From: an uncultured Ruminococcus sp.
Lineage (GTDB): Bacteria; Bacillota; Clostridia; Oscillospirales; Ruminococcaceae
Assembly (NCBI GenBank): GCA_937902395.1
Contig: CALGTV010000024.1
Coordinates: 1-21,776, forward strand
Length of the DNA stretch: 21,776 bases
Direction of reading: 5' to 3'
The position numbers and the translations under genes were made by a program. Positions within the stretch are counted from its first letter, which is position 1. Each line of letters begins with the position of its first letter. Shown in pieces: positions 8,121 through 14,448 of the stretch. The notes below the pieces were generated by a model. The model was given only the letters and a program-made list of their open reading frames with translations, ran no database searches and was not told the DNA's origin.

Positions 8121-8144
8121 AAAAAAGGAGAGCAAAGGCTCTCC
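8121..8144 (-). terminator. rnpB terminator
   Basis: On the minus strand, GGAGAGC and GCTCTCC form a 7-bp stem (8127-8133 / 8138-8144) with a 4-nt loop, followed at once by six T residues (8121-8126). This is a textbook intrinsic terminator just beyond the RNase P RNA. Confidence 0.9.
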
Positions 8145-8146
8145 AA

Positions 8147-8489
8147 AATGACCAGACCGATAAGCCGGGTTCTGTCGTGTGCGGCAATTTATCTACGCTT
8201 ACAGTCGCCTGTAAGCTGAAGCCGTCATTACTTTGTATCCGCCGAGCCGACGTTGAGATACAAAGCACCAATAGACGTTGCATCGGATAGGGTTTACATG
8301 GCAGTGCAGTCTCCTGCACTCCGGTGAGCTCTTACCTCACCTTTCCACCCTTACCGCAAAAGCGGCGGTATATCTCTGTTGCACTTGCCCTAAGGTCGCC
8401 CTCGGCTGCTGTTAGCAGCTACCCTGCTCTGTGATGCCCGGACTTTCCTCGTAAACTTAGCGTTTCCGCTGCCGCATGGTCTGCTCACT
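8147..8489 (-). ncRNA. rnpB: RNase P RNA (class A-like)
   Basis: This is the catalytic RNA of ribonuclease P, which trims the 5' leader of tRNA precursors. On the minus strand it carries the conserved GAGGAAAGTCCGGGC near the 5' end, then GGGCAAGTGCAACAGAGA and GGGTGGAAAGGTG, and the 3' signature ACAGAACCCGGCTTATCGG. The ends pair as P1: GAGCAGACC near 8479-8487 with GGTCTGGTC near 8149-8157, with one mismatch. The layout resembles the ancestral class A form rather than the Bacillus class B form. The ends are inferred from the -10 box and the P1 helix, so they are good to a few bases. Protein-like readings within it are spurious. Confidence 0.95.
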
Positions 8490-8494
8490 TTGGT

Positions 8495-8523
8495 ATTATA
8501 CCATTTTTTTTTGTATTTGTCAA
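8495..8523 (-). promoter_or_regulatory. rnpB promoter
   Basis: On the minus strand, TTGACA (8518-8523), a 17-bp A-rich spacer and TATAAT (8495-8500, with an extended TG upstream) form a perfect-consensus promoter, as expected for a highly expressed RNA. It is back to back with the promoter of the DUF3793 gene, with 30 bp between the two -35 boxes. Confidence 0.92.
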
Positions 8524-8553
8524 TGATGACGAAAAAAATTTTTACAGCAGCTA

Positions 8554-8582
8554 TTGACAAGAGGGAAAATATATGATATAAT
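8554..8582 (+). promoter_or_regulatory. Promoter of the DUF3793-flavodoxin operon
   Basis: TTGACA (8554-8559), a 17-bp spacer and TATAAT (8577-8582) form a perfect consensus. The expected start is near 8589, which is exactly where the first GTTAG-N6-CTAAC palindrome begins. A very strong promoter with an operator at the start site suggests control by a repressor. Confidence 0.88.
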
Positions 8583-8589
8583 ATAATTA

Positions 8590-8664
8590 GTTAGAAAATA
8601 CTAACATCAGCAGACTTAAAAAGTCTGCATAATTTAAAGGTGAATGTTAGCGTTATCTAACATT
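8590..8664. promoter_or_regulatory. Twin GTTAG-N6-CTAAC operators and a hairpin
   Basis: Two palindromes share sequence and spacing: GTTAG-AAAATA-CTAAC at 8590-8605 and GTTAG-CGTTAT-CTAAC at 8646-8661. Both are followed by AT, and the second extends to an 8-bp arm (AATGTTAG/CTAACATT, 8644-8664). Between them is a perfect 8-bp hairpin, GCAGACTT/AAGTCTGC (8610-8628). The first palindrome covers the predicted transcription start. The half-sites TTAG/CTAA recall DtxR/IdeR/MntR-type operators, and a DtxR-family gene lies at 14048 in this window. Binding is an inference. Confidence 0.6.
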
Positions 8665-8749
8665 TTGTACCATAGTGTTTATACAAAAATATTGTTTTAT
8701 CGGTGAAATACAGGATTTAGCCGATAATGCAATATATAGGAGGGATTTT

Positions 8750-9301
8750 ATGCTGTTTGAAAAAAGTCTTATTACACATTGTTCACCGACGCTTGCTTCA
8801 ATAAAACCTGCAAGCCTTTTCAATATAAAGGAAAAGGACGGAGGGTTAAGTAGCGAACTTGAAAAATGGGACAACATACTTCTGACAAAAGGGGTGTCCG
8901 TCTGCGTACTTCGCAGAAGGGAAAATTCTGTTCTTGTGTATGTCTATAGACGTTCACAGCTGGCGAAAATCCTTGATTCTCCTGATGTAAAGGCATTTTT
9001 GTGGGAATACGGATATAAATATTCCGATATTCCCACGGTACTGGCGCATCTCAGGAAAAGACTGGGAAGCTGTCCTTGTTTTCCCCATGAAATAGGGGTG
9101 TTTCTTGGCTATCCTCTTGAAGATGTTATCGGTTTCATTGAAAACGAGGGCAAAAACAGCAAATGTACAGGCTGCTGGAAAGTGTACAGCGATGCTGTTA
9201 CAGCAGAGAAAAAATTTGCACAGTACAAAAAATGCAGTTGCGTGTATCAGAGATTATGGTACGGAGGAAAAAGTATTATGCAGCTAACGGTAGCGGCATA
9301 A
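8750..9301 (+). CDS. DUF3793 family protein
   Basis: This 183-residue protein matches DUF3793, a clostridial family of unknown activity. Recognisable segments are the N-terminal LITHCSPTLASIKPASLF, a central VCVLRRRENSVLVYVYRR, and the conserved FPHEIGVFLGYPLEDVIGFI (about residues 111-130). The last is followed by a Cys/Trp segment, CTGCWKVY, and YKKC. It starts at ATG 8750 with TAGGAGGG just upstream; an in-frame GTG at 8675 lies in the operator region and is not credible. A flavodoxin gene follows 15 bp downstream in the same transcript, a pairing common in Clostridia. The family is often found with iron-transport or redox genes, suggesting a role in iron-limited redox metabolism (inference). 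Confidence 0.85.
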   Translation: MLFEKSLITHCSPTLASIKPASLFNIKEKDGGLSSELEKWDNILLTKGVSVCVLRRRENSVLVYVYRRSQLAKILDSPDVKAFLWEYGYKYSDIPTVLAHLRKRLGSCPCFPHEIGVFLGYPLEDVIGFIENEGKNSKCTGCWKVYSDAVTAEKKFAQYKKCSCVYQRLWYGGKSIMQLTVAA

Positions 9302-9316
9302 GGAAAGAGGTATTTT

Positions 9317-9739
9317 ATGAGCAAAGCAGCAGTAGTTTATTGGAGTGGAACAGGCAATACTCAGTCAATGGCTGAGCTTGTTGCAGCAGGAGTCAAGGAT
9401 GCAGGAGGCGAGGCGGTTATTCTTACATCTGCTGAATTTACAGCGGATATGATTGATGAATATGATGCCATAGCTTTTGGCTGTCCTTCAATGGGTGCAG
9501 AACAGCTTGAAGAAGACGAATTCGAGCCTATGTTTGAGGCTTGCAGAAGTAAGCTATCAGGCAAGAAAATTGCACTTTTCGGTTCATATGGCTGGGGTGA
9601 CGGCGAATGGATGAGAAACTGGGAGGAATTGTGCAAGGGTGACGGAGCAGTTCTGGCTTGTGACTGTGTAATCTGCAATGAAGCACCTGATGACGAAGCG
9701 TCAGCTGCCTGTGCTGCCATGGGCAAGGCTCTTGTGTAA
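9317..9739 (+). CDS. Flavodoxin (short-chain, clostridial type)
   Basis: This 140-residue flavodoxin is a soluble FMN-binding electron carrier that can replace ferredoxin when iron is scarce. The phosphate-binding loop is WSGTGNTQSMA (residues 9-19). The isoalloxazine-flanking loops are FGCPSMGAEQLEE (about 54-66) and FGSYGWGDGEWM (about 88-99), which supplies the aromatic stacking residues. The length is normal for the short-chain class. The ATG has GGAAAGAGG upstream, and the DUF3793 gene ends 15 bp before it. The operon ends at the terminator 9761-9789. Paired palindromes at the operon promoter suggest metal-responsive repression. Confidence 0.95.
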   Translation: MSKAAVVYWSGTGNTQSMAELVAAGVKDAGGEAVILTSAEFTADMIDEYDAIAFGCPSMGAEQLEEDEFEPMFEACRSKLSGKKIALFGSYGWGDGEWMRNWEELCKGDGAVLACDCVICNEAPDDEASAACAAMGKALV

Positions 9740-9760
9740 AATAATATGTCATAGTATATA

Positions 9761-9789
9761 AAACCGCCTGTATTCGTTGCAGGCGGTTT
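9761..9789. terminator. Bidirectional terminator
   Basis: AAACCGCCTG (9761-9770) and CAGGCGGTTT (9780-9789) form a perfect 10-bp stem with a 9-nt loop. T-rich sequence follows on the plus strand and A-rich sequence precedes it. It can therefore stop both the flavodoxin operon (plus) and the HAD-membrane protein operon coming from the right (minus). Confidence 0.85.
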
Positions 9790-9905
9790 TATATTTACAC
9801 TTATATATGTTTATATGTTAAAATAAAAAAATAATTATTTTTCGTGTTCGTTTTTTCCTTTTCATTTGAATGTATATAATGAAGGGGGAATTTCACAAAT
9901 GAATA

Positions 9906-10109
9906 TTATGAATTTTCGTCATTATCTTTCTCATCGTCAGACATGTCATTTAAAACCTTATTTTCAAGATTTTTCAGATATTTCTGTAATCCGATATCTG
10001 AACGGATAGAACATACAAGGTATATAAAAAGATAAATGACAAAAGCAAATAAACCTATTGCAACAGCAAGCTGTAAAATATCGTTTATGGCTAATAAAAC
10101 ATCTTCCAT
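9906..10109 (-). CDS. Small single-pass membrane protein
   Basis: This is a 67-residue protein of unrecognised family. A short N-terminal segment is followed by one hydrophobic helix (about residues 12-34, LQLAVAIGLFAFVIYLFIYL), and then a charged cytoplasmic-type tail rich in Asp, Glu and Lys. ATG 10109 follows the HAD gene stop by 11 nt, and its Shine-Dalgarno GAGG overlaps that stop (TCTGAGG). This is strong evidence of coupled translation from one operon. Partnership with the phosphatase is likely, but the function is unknown. Confidence 0.75.
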   Translation of the reverse strand: MEDVLLAINDILQLAVAIGLFAFVIYLFIYLVCSIRSDIGLQKYLKNLENKVLNDMSDDEKDNDENS

Positions 10110-10120
10110 ATCAATATACC

Positions 10121-10909
10121 TCAGATAAGCCTGAAATGCTCCAATGCATTATAAATTCCGTCCTCTAAAAGGGGCGTGGTTATGTAGGAAACATAGGGGT
10201 AAATGGTTTCCGCACCGCCCATAGCGATACTGTTTGGAACTGCACGAAGCATTGGCAAATCGTTGGCACTATCGCCGATTGCGTAGGCATTTTCAAGAGG
10301 AATCCCAAGCTTTTCAAGGATAATATCTATCGCTGTAGCCTTTGAAAATCCCAGAGGTACATTTTCGTAAAAGCCGTTTCCGCGGTCGATTATCTCAAAA
10401 TATTTTCCGATTTCGCAGCGGAAAAGCTCCATATCGCAATCGTGATTTTCCCATACAACAAATTTATCAAATATAAATTCATCGTCTTCAACGCGGCGGT
10501 CAACAGGTATTCCCTCCTCAACAAAGGTGATGAGGAAATCTTCCAAATCGGCATTTTTCGGAGCGAAATCATCGAAAAAATAGCCGTCCTTATGCTCATA
10601 AACAGGTGTTACTCCTGTCTTGCGGATGAATTCTGCAATTTTACGGCAGAATTCCTGTGTAAGAGCATTATATAGCAGAACCTCGCCATTCATTTCAATA
10701 TATGTACCACAGCCGCAGATTAAGCCGTCAAAGCCAAGTTCACGCACCTTTTTATTAATGTTGAAAAGAGTTCTGCCCGAATTTACAAAGGTATAATGCC
10801 CGTTTGCACGTGCTTTTACAATAGCCTCGCGGGTGCTTTTGGGAATTGTCAGCGTTCCGTCCTCTGTGACAATTGTACCGTCAATATCAAAAAATACTGC
10901 TTTTTTCAT
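10121..10909 (-). CDS. Cof-type HAD-superfamily phosphatase
   Basis: This 262-residue cytoplasmic hydrolase belongs to the HAD IIB (Cof/YidA) group, which dephosphorylates small metabolites such as sugar phosphates or nucleotides. Motif I is FFDIDGTI, with nucleophile D8 and acid/base D10. Motif II is FVNSGRT, with the serine followed by GR. The cap domain follows, and motif IV is IGDSANDLPML near the C-terminus. ATG 10909 was chosen because GAGAGG lies 6 nt upstream; an upstream in-frame TTG at 10927 precedes the Shine-Dalgarno. The gene has its own promoter and is coupled to the small membrane protein downstream. The substrate cannot be told from sequence. Confidence 0.92.
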   Translation of the reverse strand: MKKAVFFDIDGTIVTEDGTLTIPKSTREAIVKARANGHYTFVNSGRTLFNINKKVRELGFDGLICGCGTYIEMNGEVLLYNALTQEFCRKIAEFIRKTGVTPVYEHKDGYFFDDFAPKNADLEDFLITFVEEGIPVDRRVEDDEFIFDKFVVWENHDCDMELFRCEIGKYFEIIDRGNGFYENVPLGFSKATAIDIILEKLGIPLENAYAIGDSANDLPMLRAVPNSIAMGGAETIYPYVSYITTPLLEDGIYNALEHFRLI

Positions 10910-10945
10910 AATTATCCTCTCTTTCAATCTATTCTTGCAGAATTT

Positions 10946-10974
10946 ATTATATCAAAATATTTCTGTCAAGTCAA
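10946..10974 (-). promoter_or_regulatory. Promoter of the HAD-membrane protein operon
   Basis: On the minus strand, TTGACT (10969-10974), a 17-bp spacer and TATAAT (10946-10951) stand about 37 bp upstream of the HAD start codon. Confidence 0.78.
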
Positions 10975-10989
10975 GGAGAGGCAGAAAAT

Positions 10990-11025
10990 ATTCAAAGGTA
11001 CCGCATAAAAGCGATACCCTTGAAT
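10990..11025 (-). terminator. Probable MATE gene terminator
   Basis: ATTCAAAGGTACCGC (10990-11004) and GCGATACCCTTGAAT (11011-11025) pair over 15 positions, with two mismatches at the DNA level that become G-U type pairs in RNA. The loop is 6 nt. On the minus strand ATTTTC follows. It lies about 50 bp past the MATE stop and just before the HAD promoter. Confidence 0.6.
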
Positions 11026-11076
11026 ACTGTATAATGGGGTTTAGAAATTTCAATATCTCGTATCTTTTTCAAGAAA

Positions 11077-12462
11077 TTACGCATTATTCAATCTTCTGCG
11101 AAAAAACATACCTTGCTTTTTTCCTCCGTCTGATTCGTTTTTCAGATATCCGCGGAGTATGATTCCGAATGCAAATGCATTTATAAGAAGCGCTCCAACC
11201 CATGCCGCAATTTCAGCGTATGATGTTGCAGAGAATCCGATTTTATCTGTAAATAAGATAATAACAGCAACGCGCATTACCATTTCAACAATTCCCGAAA
11301 TCATAGGGAATAATGGCTTTCCAAGTCCCTGACATCCGCTTCTAACAACGAAAAGGAAATCTACAGCAAATATCATAACGCCGCTTCTGACAAGATATCC
11401 CATGGCAAGCTCAATCTGCTGTTCTCCGTTGAGCATCATAGAGGCAAGAAAACGTGGGAAAAATACCATAACAGAACCGAAAATTATATATGTAATCAGC
11501 GCTATAGCCATGCAGACCTTGAAGCCCTCAGCAATTCTGCCATATTTCTTTGCTCCGAAATTCTGGCTTGTAAAAGATGACATAGTAATTCCTGCTGTGC
11601 AGGCAGGCTGCATAAAAAGATTTATATATTTACTGCAAGCGGAATATGCCGATGTAAAGGCAACTCCCATACCGTTGACAAAGTATTGTACCATCATACA
11701 GCCTACCGCTGTTATAGAGTTCATAATCGCCATGGGTATGCCGTTTTTTAGCAGGTCAAGGCAGATTGCAAGATTCTCTCTGAAATGCTTTCTCGAAAGT
11801 CTGATATCCTCTATTTTACGTAATTTAGCGTAGCATATAGCTGCTGAAATCAGCTGAGAAATTATAGTCACAGCCGCAGGGCCTTCAACACCCATATTGA
11901 GAACGTATATTGACACCCAGTTGAACACTATATTGAATATTGTTGAAAAAACAATGGCGATAAATGGCGTTTTACTGTCACCAAGTGCGCGGAGTATACT
12001 TGCACAGAGATTATAGGCGATAGTTGTCACAAGTCCACCGAAAATAATATAGCCGTACAGCAGGCTGTCCGCCATAATAATTTCTGAGGTCTGTAGTATT
12101 TCAAGTACAGGACGGAGGAAAATCATGCTGACCGCTGTCAGAATCACAGTAATAACTGCCGAAAGCATAATCGATGCAGCTACAGATTTGCGCAGTCCTT
12201 CTGTGTTTTTCGCGCCGTAAGCCTGAGCAATACTGACAGAAAATCCGTTTGTAAGTCCCAGTGAAAAGCCTATGATAAAGAAAGTGAGAGACGACATATT
12301 TCCCACAGCAGCAAGTGGGTCATCACCCAGACCTTTTCCCACAATCATGGTATCAGCTATAGTATAAATCTGTTGCAGCATGTTTGTCAGCAACATAGGA
12401 AAAAAGAATCTGAGGATTATCGACGTAGTTTTTCCTTTTGTCAAATCATATGTCTGAGCCAT
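11077..12462 (-). CDS. MATE-family multidrug/metabolite exporter
   Basis: This 461-residue integral membrane transporter has about twelve hydrophobic segments in two homologous halves. It contains the MATE N-terminal signature PMLLTNMLQQIYTIADTMIVGKGLG and later FGAKKYGRIAEGF at the start of the second half. MATE proteins export drugs or metabolites in exchange for Na+ or H+. It best resembles the NorM/MepA-like clade common in Firmicutes. ATG 12462 was chosen because AAAGGAGAG lies 8 nt upstream; the ATG at 12480 precedes that site. The leader (12463 to about 12630) is strongly structured and the gene is divergent from an AraC-type regulator, so both may control expression. The substrate is unknown. 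Confidence 0.93.
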   Translation of the reverse strand: MAQTYDLTKGKTTSIILRFFFPMLLTNMLQQIYTIADTMIVGKGLGDDPLAAVGNMSSLTFFIIGFSLGLTNGFSVSIAQAYGAKNTEGLRKSVAASIMLSAVITVILTAVSMIFLRPVLEILQTSEIIMADSLLYGYIIFGGLVTTIAYNLCASILRALGDSKTPFIAIVFSTIFNIVFNWVSIYVLNMGVEGPAAVTIISQLISAAICYAKLRKIEDIRLSRKHFRENLAICLDLLKNGIPMAIMNSITAVGCMMVQYFVNGMGVAFTSAYSACSKYINLFMQPACTAGITMSSFTSQNFGAKKYGRIAEGFKVCMAIALITYIIFGSVMVFFPRFLASMMLNGEQQIELAMGYLVRSGVMIFAVDFLFVVRSGCQGLGKPLFPMISGIVEMVMRVAVIILFTDKIGFSATSYAEIAAWVGALLINAFAFGIILRGYLKNESDGGKKQGMFFRRRLNNA

Positions 12463-12776
12463 GGTAATCTCTCCTTTCATATACGTTAAAACAGTGCTAT
12501 GGGCATTGTAGCGTATGGTTGTCAGTCATTTGAAATGTTGGTTAATAGGCATATATAAAAACCGGAACATACGTGGAATTGGGTTTTAGAGATGCCATAT
12601 ATGACTGACAACCGCACTATCCCTCTCTTTGAAAATATTATACATGAAAATTTTCTGAAATTATATCAAAAGTATGGCTTTTTCTTCAAATCTATGGTAT
12701 AATAAAAAATACACCCTTAGTCTTTTTATATGGCTTTGATTTTTATTGATAATAACGCAGAAAAGGAGCTGATACA
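12463..12776. promoter_or_regulatory. Divergent control region with a foldable leader upstream of the MATE gene
   Basis: A long imperfect inverted repeat joins 12501-12529 and 12601-12623. The 13-bp core GGTTGTCAGTCAT (12517-12529) pairs perfectly with 12601-12613. After a C/ATA internal loop, UAGUG pairs with CGCUA, then GGG with CCC. Inside the loop a second stem forms: GGCAT/ATGCC plus AAAACC/GGTTTT (12548-12563 with 12582-12596). A TATAAT at 12637-12642 (minus) could start a leader of about 165 nt. For the AraC gene an extended -10, TGGTATAAT (12695-12703), is present. I recognise no known riboswitch class. Confidence 0.6.
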
Positions 12777-13514
12777 ATGAATACCAACCATGACCTCAAT
12801 TATCGTCTTTATATACAGCGTACAGAGGATTTCAAGCGAACTTCTTTCAACAGAGAGTTCAATCATTATCATGCTGTCAGCTCCGGCAATGTGGAATGGG
12901 TAAAAAAAAATTATGAGGAAGTTATAAAAATCAATTATAGCAGCGGAAAAGGAGTGCTTTCCGACGACCCATTAAGAAATATACGATACCATTTTATTAT
13001 TTCCGTTGCTATGACATCGCGTATTTGCATTATGGACGGTATGAATCACGATGTAGCTTATACACTCAGCGATATCTACATAAGAAAAGCGGATAAATGT
13101 AATAACAGCGATGAGATAATAGATATGCTTGGTGAGATGTTTGTGGATTTTGCAGAACGAATGAGAGAACTGAAAAAGAAAAATGCTACATCAATTCACA
13201 TAAGAAAATGTATTGACTATATTTATGAGCACCTTGCAGATAAAATTACTGTAGTAACAGCAGCAGAATATCTGAAAATTGACCCTACCTATCTTTCAAA
13301 GCTGTTTATAAAGGAAACAGGAACAAGCTTCCGTAAATATATTATCAATGCTAAGGTTGATGTTGCAAAGAATATGATAATGAACTCGGAACTCAGTTAT
13401 CTTGAAATATCCCTTGCTCTCGGATTTTCCTCACAAAGCGCCTTTATTTCAGCATTTAAACAGATAACAGGTGATACCCCCACACAGTTCAAAAAAAAAT
13501 ATCATGACTTGTAA
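12777..13514 (+). CDS. AraC-family transcriptional regulator
   Basis: This 245-residue regulator has a non-cupin helical N-terminal region of the kind seen in many clostridial AraC proteins. It includes GVLSDDPLRNIRYHFIISVAM (about 62-82) and YTLSDIYIRKAD. Residues about 145-245 form the double helix-turn-helix domain: DKITVVTAAEYLKIDPTYLSKLF, then LSYLEISLALGFSSQSAFISAFKQITGDTPTQFKK. It probably senses an unknown signal and controls nearby genes. It diverges from the MATE exporter across a 314-bp control region, which makes that gene a likely target. ATG 12777 has AAGGAG upstream. A thioesterase gene follows after 16 bp in the same transcript. Confidence 0.92.
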   Translation: MNTNHDLNYRLYIQRTEDFKRTSFNREFNHYHAVSSGNVEWVKKNYEEVIKINYSSGKGVLSDDPLRNIRYHFIISVAMTSRICIMDGMNHDVAYTLSDIYIRKADKCNNSDEIIDMLGEMFVDFAERMRELKKKNATSIHIRKCIDYIYEHLADKITVVTAAEYLKIDPTYLSKLFIKETGTSFRKYIINAKVDVAKNMIMNSELSYLEISLALGFSSQSAFISAFKQITGDTPTQFKKKYHDL

Positions 13515-13530
13515 AAGAAAGGATAAAATT

Positions 13531-13977
13531 ATGATTAAACCATACAGCCGCAGAGTATACTATTATGAAACAGATAAAATGGGAATTATGCACCATTCAA
13601 ATTATATCCGCATTTTTGAGGAATGTCGCGTGGATTTCTTACAGCAGGCAGGCTTCCCGTTTTCCGAAATGGAGGCGCGAGGACTTCTAATGCCCGTTCT
13701 TTCTGTGGAGTGCTCCTACAAAAAGCCTCTCAGATTTGAAGATCCGTTTGAAGTTGACCTGACCATCACAAAATTCAACGGTGTATCCCTTTATGTTGAA
13801 TATACCATAATAAATAAAGATACAGGGGAAATATGCGTCACAGGAAGCACCTCTCACTGCTTTACCGACGAGGAACTTAAACCTGTCCGCACCAAAAAGG
13901 CACATCCCGATATCTTTAAAGTATTTGACGATTACATGAAAAATAAAATCGGTCAGCCATTGTCAATTACAAAATAA
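13531..13977 (+). CDS. Acyl-CoA thioesterase, 4HBT/YbgC-like hot-dog fold
   Basis: This 148-residue single hot-dog protein hydrolyses acyl-CoA or similar thioesters in the cytoplasm. The opening VYYYETDKMGIMHHSNYIRIFEECR (positions 9-33) contains the family catalytic aspartate D15 and the downstream HxxNY segment of the YbgC/FadM group. The length is typical. ATG 13531 lies 16 bp after the AraC stop, with AAAGGA 7 nt upstream, so the two are co-transcribed. A short inverted repeat, AATTACA/TGTAATT (13965-13988), follows the stop and may terminate weakly; it overlaps the next gene's -35 box. The physiological substrate is not evident. Confidence 0.9.
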   Translation: MIKPYSRRVYYYETDKMGIMHHSNYIRIFEECRVDFLQQAGFPFSEMEARGLLMPVLSVECSYKKPLRFEDPFEVDLTITKFNGVSLYVEYTIINKDTGEICVTGSTSHCFTDEELKPVRTKKAHPDIFKVFDDYMKNKIGQPLSITK

Positions 13978-13980
13978 TAC

Positions 13981-14009
13981 TTGTAATTTTCTGCTAACCG
14001 TGTTATAAT
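13981..14009 (+). promoter_or_regulatory. Promoter of the dtxR-murL-murD2 operon
   Basis: TTGTAA (13981-13986), a 17-bp spacer and TATAAT (14004-14009) form a good promoter. The spacer contains CTAACCGTGTTA (13994-14005), a TAAC-CGT-GTTA palindrome running into the -10 box. This could be an autoregulatory site for the DtxR-like protein (inference). Confidence 0.72.
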
Positions 14010-14047
14010 ATACTTACAAAATTTTTCTGCTGAAAGGAGAGAATAGA

Positions 14048-14437
14048 ATGGCTATTACAGAAGCTGTTGAAAATTATCTCGAAACTATATTAATACTGTC
14101 AAAGGCTCAGCCTGACGTTCATGCAATAGATATATGCTCATATCTGGGATATTCCCGTCCCACTGTTTCAATCATACTTAAAAAAATGAAAGACGAAGGA
14201 CTTGTAAACGTCAATACAGATAATCATATTACTCTGACTGATGAGGGGAAAAAAATTGCCGAAAAAATTTTTGAGCGTCACAATTTGCTGTCATCTTTCT
14301 TTATATATCTCGGAGTAAAAAAGGATCAGGCTTTGGAGGATGCTTGCAAAATTGAACACGACCTCTCACAAGAGACCTACGACCTGTTGAAAAAGCACTA
14401 CGAAAAGCTGACAGAAAACAGTGAAAATCAGCATTAA
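14048..14437 (+). CDS. DtxR/MntR-family metal-dependent repressor
   Basis: This 129-residue two-domain metalloregulator has an N-terminal winged helix with AIDICSYLGYSRPTVSIILKKM (about 26-47), then LTDEGKKIAEKIFERHNLL and the dimerisation helices EDACKIEHDLSQETYDLL. There is no SH3-like third domain, as in MntR. Aligned metal ligands are E12, H78, C100, E103 and H104; Cys at 100 follows the iron-type DtxR pattern rather than MntR Glu99. The position matching MntR Asp8 (DtxR Met10) is Asn9. It should bind Fe(II) or Mn(II) and repress target operons. It starts at ATG 14048 with AAAGGAGAG upstream, and the murL gene begins 11 bp after its stop, so they share a transcript. Confidence 0.9.
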   Translation: MAITEAVENYLETILILSKAQPDVHAIDICSYLGYSRPTVSIILKKMKDEGLVNVNTDNHITLTDEGKKIAEKIFERHNLLSSFFIYLGVKKDQALEDACKIEHDLSQETYDLLKKHYEKLTENSENQH

Positions 14438-14448
14438 AAGGAGTACTA

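Noticed and set aside
8107..8319. A 70-codon minus-strand frame
   Set aside because: It lies wholly within the RNase P RNA and its terminator. The RNA signatures explain the sequence.
8675..8749. N-terminal extension of the DUF3793 protein from GTG 8675
   Set aside because: The extension runs upstream of a strong TAGGAGGG-ATG at 8750. The ATG start matches the conserved N-terminus of the family.
9361..9726. A 121-codon minus-strand frame opposite the flavodoxin gene
   Set aside because: The plus strand encodes a complete flavodoxin with FMN-loop motifs. The antisense frame is low-complexity Ser/Ala and has no initiation signals.
9899..10009. A 36-codon plus-strand ORF with GGGGGA upstream and a TATAAT at 9875-9880
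   Set aside because: It overlaps the 3' half of the coupled small membrane protein gene in antisense and has no credible -35 box. Kept only as a weak possibility for an antisense transcript.
12501..12623. Known riboswitch class (for example guanidine, Mn or FMN types) upstream of the MATE gene
   Set aside because: I could not match conserved cores of these classes to the leader. Only a generic structured-leader claim is supported.
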